NCBI GenBank assembly: GCA_022360535.1
Contig: JAKSCP010000281.1
Coordinates: forward strand, 1 to 5,918
Direction: 5' to 3'
Origin: Pseudomonadales bacterium
GTDB taxonomy: Bacteria; Pseudomonadota; Gammaproteobacteria; Pseudomonadales; Pseudohongiellaceae
DNA: 5,918 bases
Part shown: in pieces, positions 5,615 to 5,918 of the stretch
Layout: each line of letters begins with the position of its first letter
How positions within the stretch are numbered: the stretch's first letter is position 1
The notes under the pieces: generated by a model
Told to the model about the DNA's origin: nothing
Databases searched by the model: none
Seen by the model: only the letters and a program-made list of their open reading frames with translations
Position numbers and translations under genes: made by a program

Positions 5615-5918
5615 CTATCCGGATTCCGAGGCAATCTTTTCCACGACGAAGGGCATGATGCCACCGCTATTGTAATAGGCTACTTCTAATGCAGTATCCA
5701 GGCGGCACAGTAACTGGCACTCACTCTGACGACCATCGGCATATTCAATATGCATGTTGACGTTCATGCCCGCACTAACAGTTCCCAACCCTTTAAGTGA
5801 AATTTTTTCGTCGCCAGTAAGCTGCAGAGTTTTACGTGAGATACCAGACTCGAATTGCAAAGGCATAGCCCCCATACCCGCCAAATTCGAGCGATGAAGA
5901 CGTTCGAAGCTCTCTGCT
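5615..5918 (-). CDS. acnA: Aconitate hydratase A (AcnA type), C-terminal end, partial at 5' end
   Basis: The minus-strand frame enters at the right edge and runs 100 residues to a TAG at 5615-5617. It begins ESFERLHRSNLAGMGAMPLQ, which matches the highly conserved domain 4 segment of AcnA/IRP1 aconitases (FERIHRSNLVGMGVLPLQF in typical members). SRKTLQLTGDE, a strand-rich stretch, and LCRLDTALEVAYYNSGGIMP, the usual C-terminal block, follow. The enzyme interconverts citrate and isocitrate through cis-aconitate in the TCA cycle using a 4Fe-4S cluster. The cluster cysteines and most of the roughly 900-residue protein lie beyond the window. AcnD, the 2-methylcitrate dehydratase relative, is less likely because of the EVAYYNSGGIMPFV ending. 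It converges on the SRPBCC gene with a 17-bp gap and no visible terminator, so the two 3' ends may overlap in RNA. Confidence 0.93.
   Translation of the reverse strand, partial: AESFERLHRSNLAGMGAMPLQFESGISRKTLQLTGDEKISLKGLGTVSAGMNVNMHIEYADGRQSECQLLCRLDTALEVAYYNSGGIMPFVVEKIASESG

Overview
The window is about 5.9 kb of ordinary chromosomal DNA of roughly 50% G+C, from a heterotrophic, aerobic proteobacterium. A gammaproteobacterium is my best guess, from codon style, the AcnA-type aconitase and the HDFNN-type hybrid kinase, but no marker here fixes the taxon. I see no tRNA, rRNA, CRISPR array, insertion sequence or phage gene.

Layout, left to right. (1) Positions 1-1138, minus strand: the N-terminal 379 residues of a molybdenum hydroxylase large subunit of the xanthine dehydrogenase/CoxL family. 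It carries the form II motif AYRGAGR rather than the Cu-binding AYRCSFR of true CO dehydrogenase, and it runs off the left edge. (2) 1264-1677, minus strand: a stand-alone receiver protein with no output domain. (3) 1678-1995: a 318-bp divergent intergenic region rich in dyads, including a perfect 11-bp inverted repeat with 50 bp between its arms. (4) 1996-4281, plus strand: a 761-residue hybrid sensor kinase (multi-pass membrane sensor, coiled coil, PAS, HisKA, HATPase, receiver). (5) 4282-4660: 379 bp without a confident gene, holding one possible 54-residue membrane protein on the minus strand. (6) 4697-5597, plus strand: an ArsR-family repressor and an SRPBCC/AHSA1-like protein in a two-gene operon. 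Its promoter region carries a perfect palindrome that is probably the autoregulatory operator. (7) 5615 to the right edge, minus strand: the last 100 residues of an AcnA-type aconitate hydratase, convergent with the SRPBCC gene.

How they may work together. The kinase and the single receiver are divergently arranged and have clearly similar receiver domains, so a shared phosphorelay is the simplest reading. The receiver gene lies directly upstream of, and co-oriented with, the molybdenum hydroxylase gene, which suggests but does not prove that the relay is linked to that enzyme. Neither receiver has a DNA-binding domain, so the final output must lie outside the window or act by protein contact. 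The ArsR-SRPBCC pair is a self-contained regulatory module, and aconitase is a core-metabolism neighbour. The most interesting items are the relay next to a form II Mo hydroxylase, the unassigned membrane sensor, the structured divergent intergenic region and the ArsR operator/promoter overlap.
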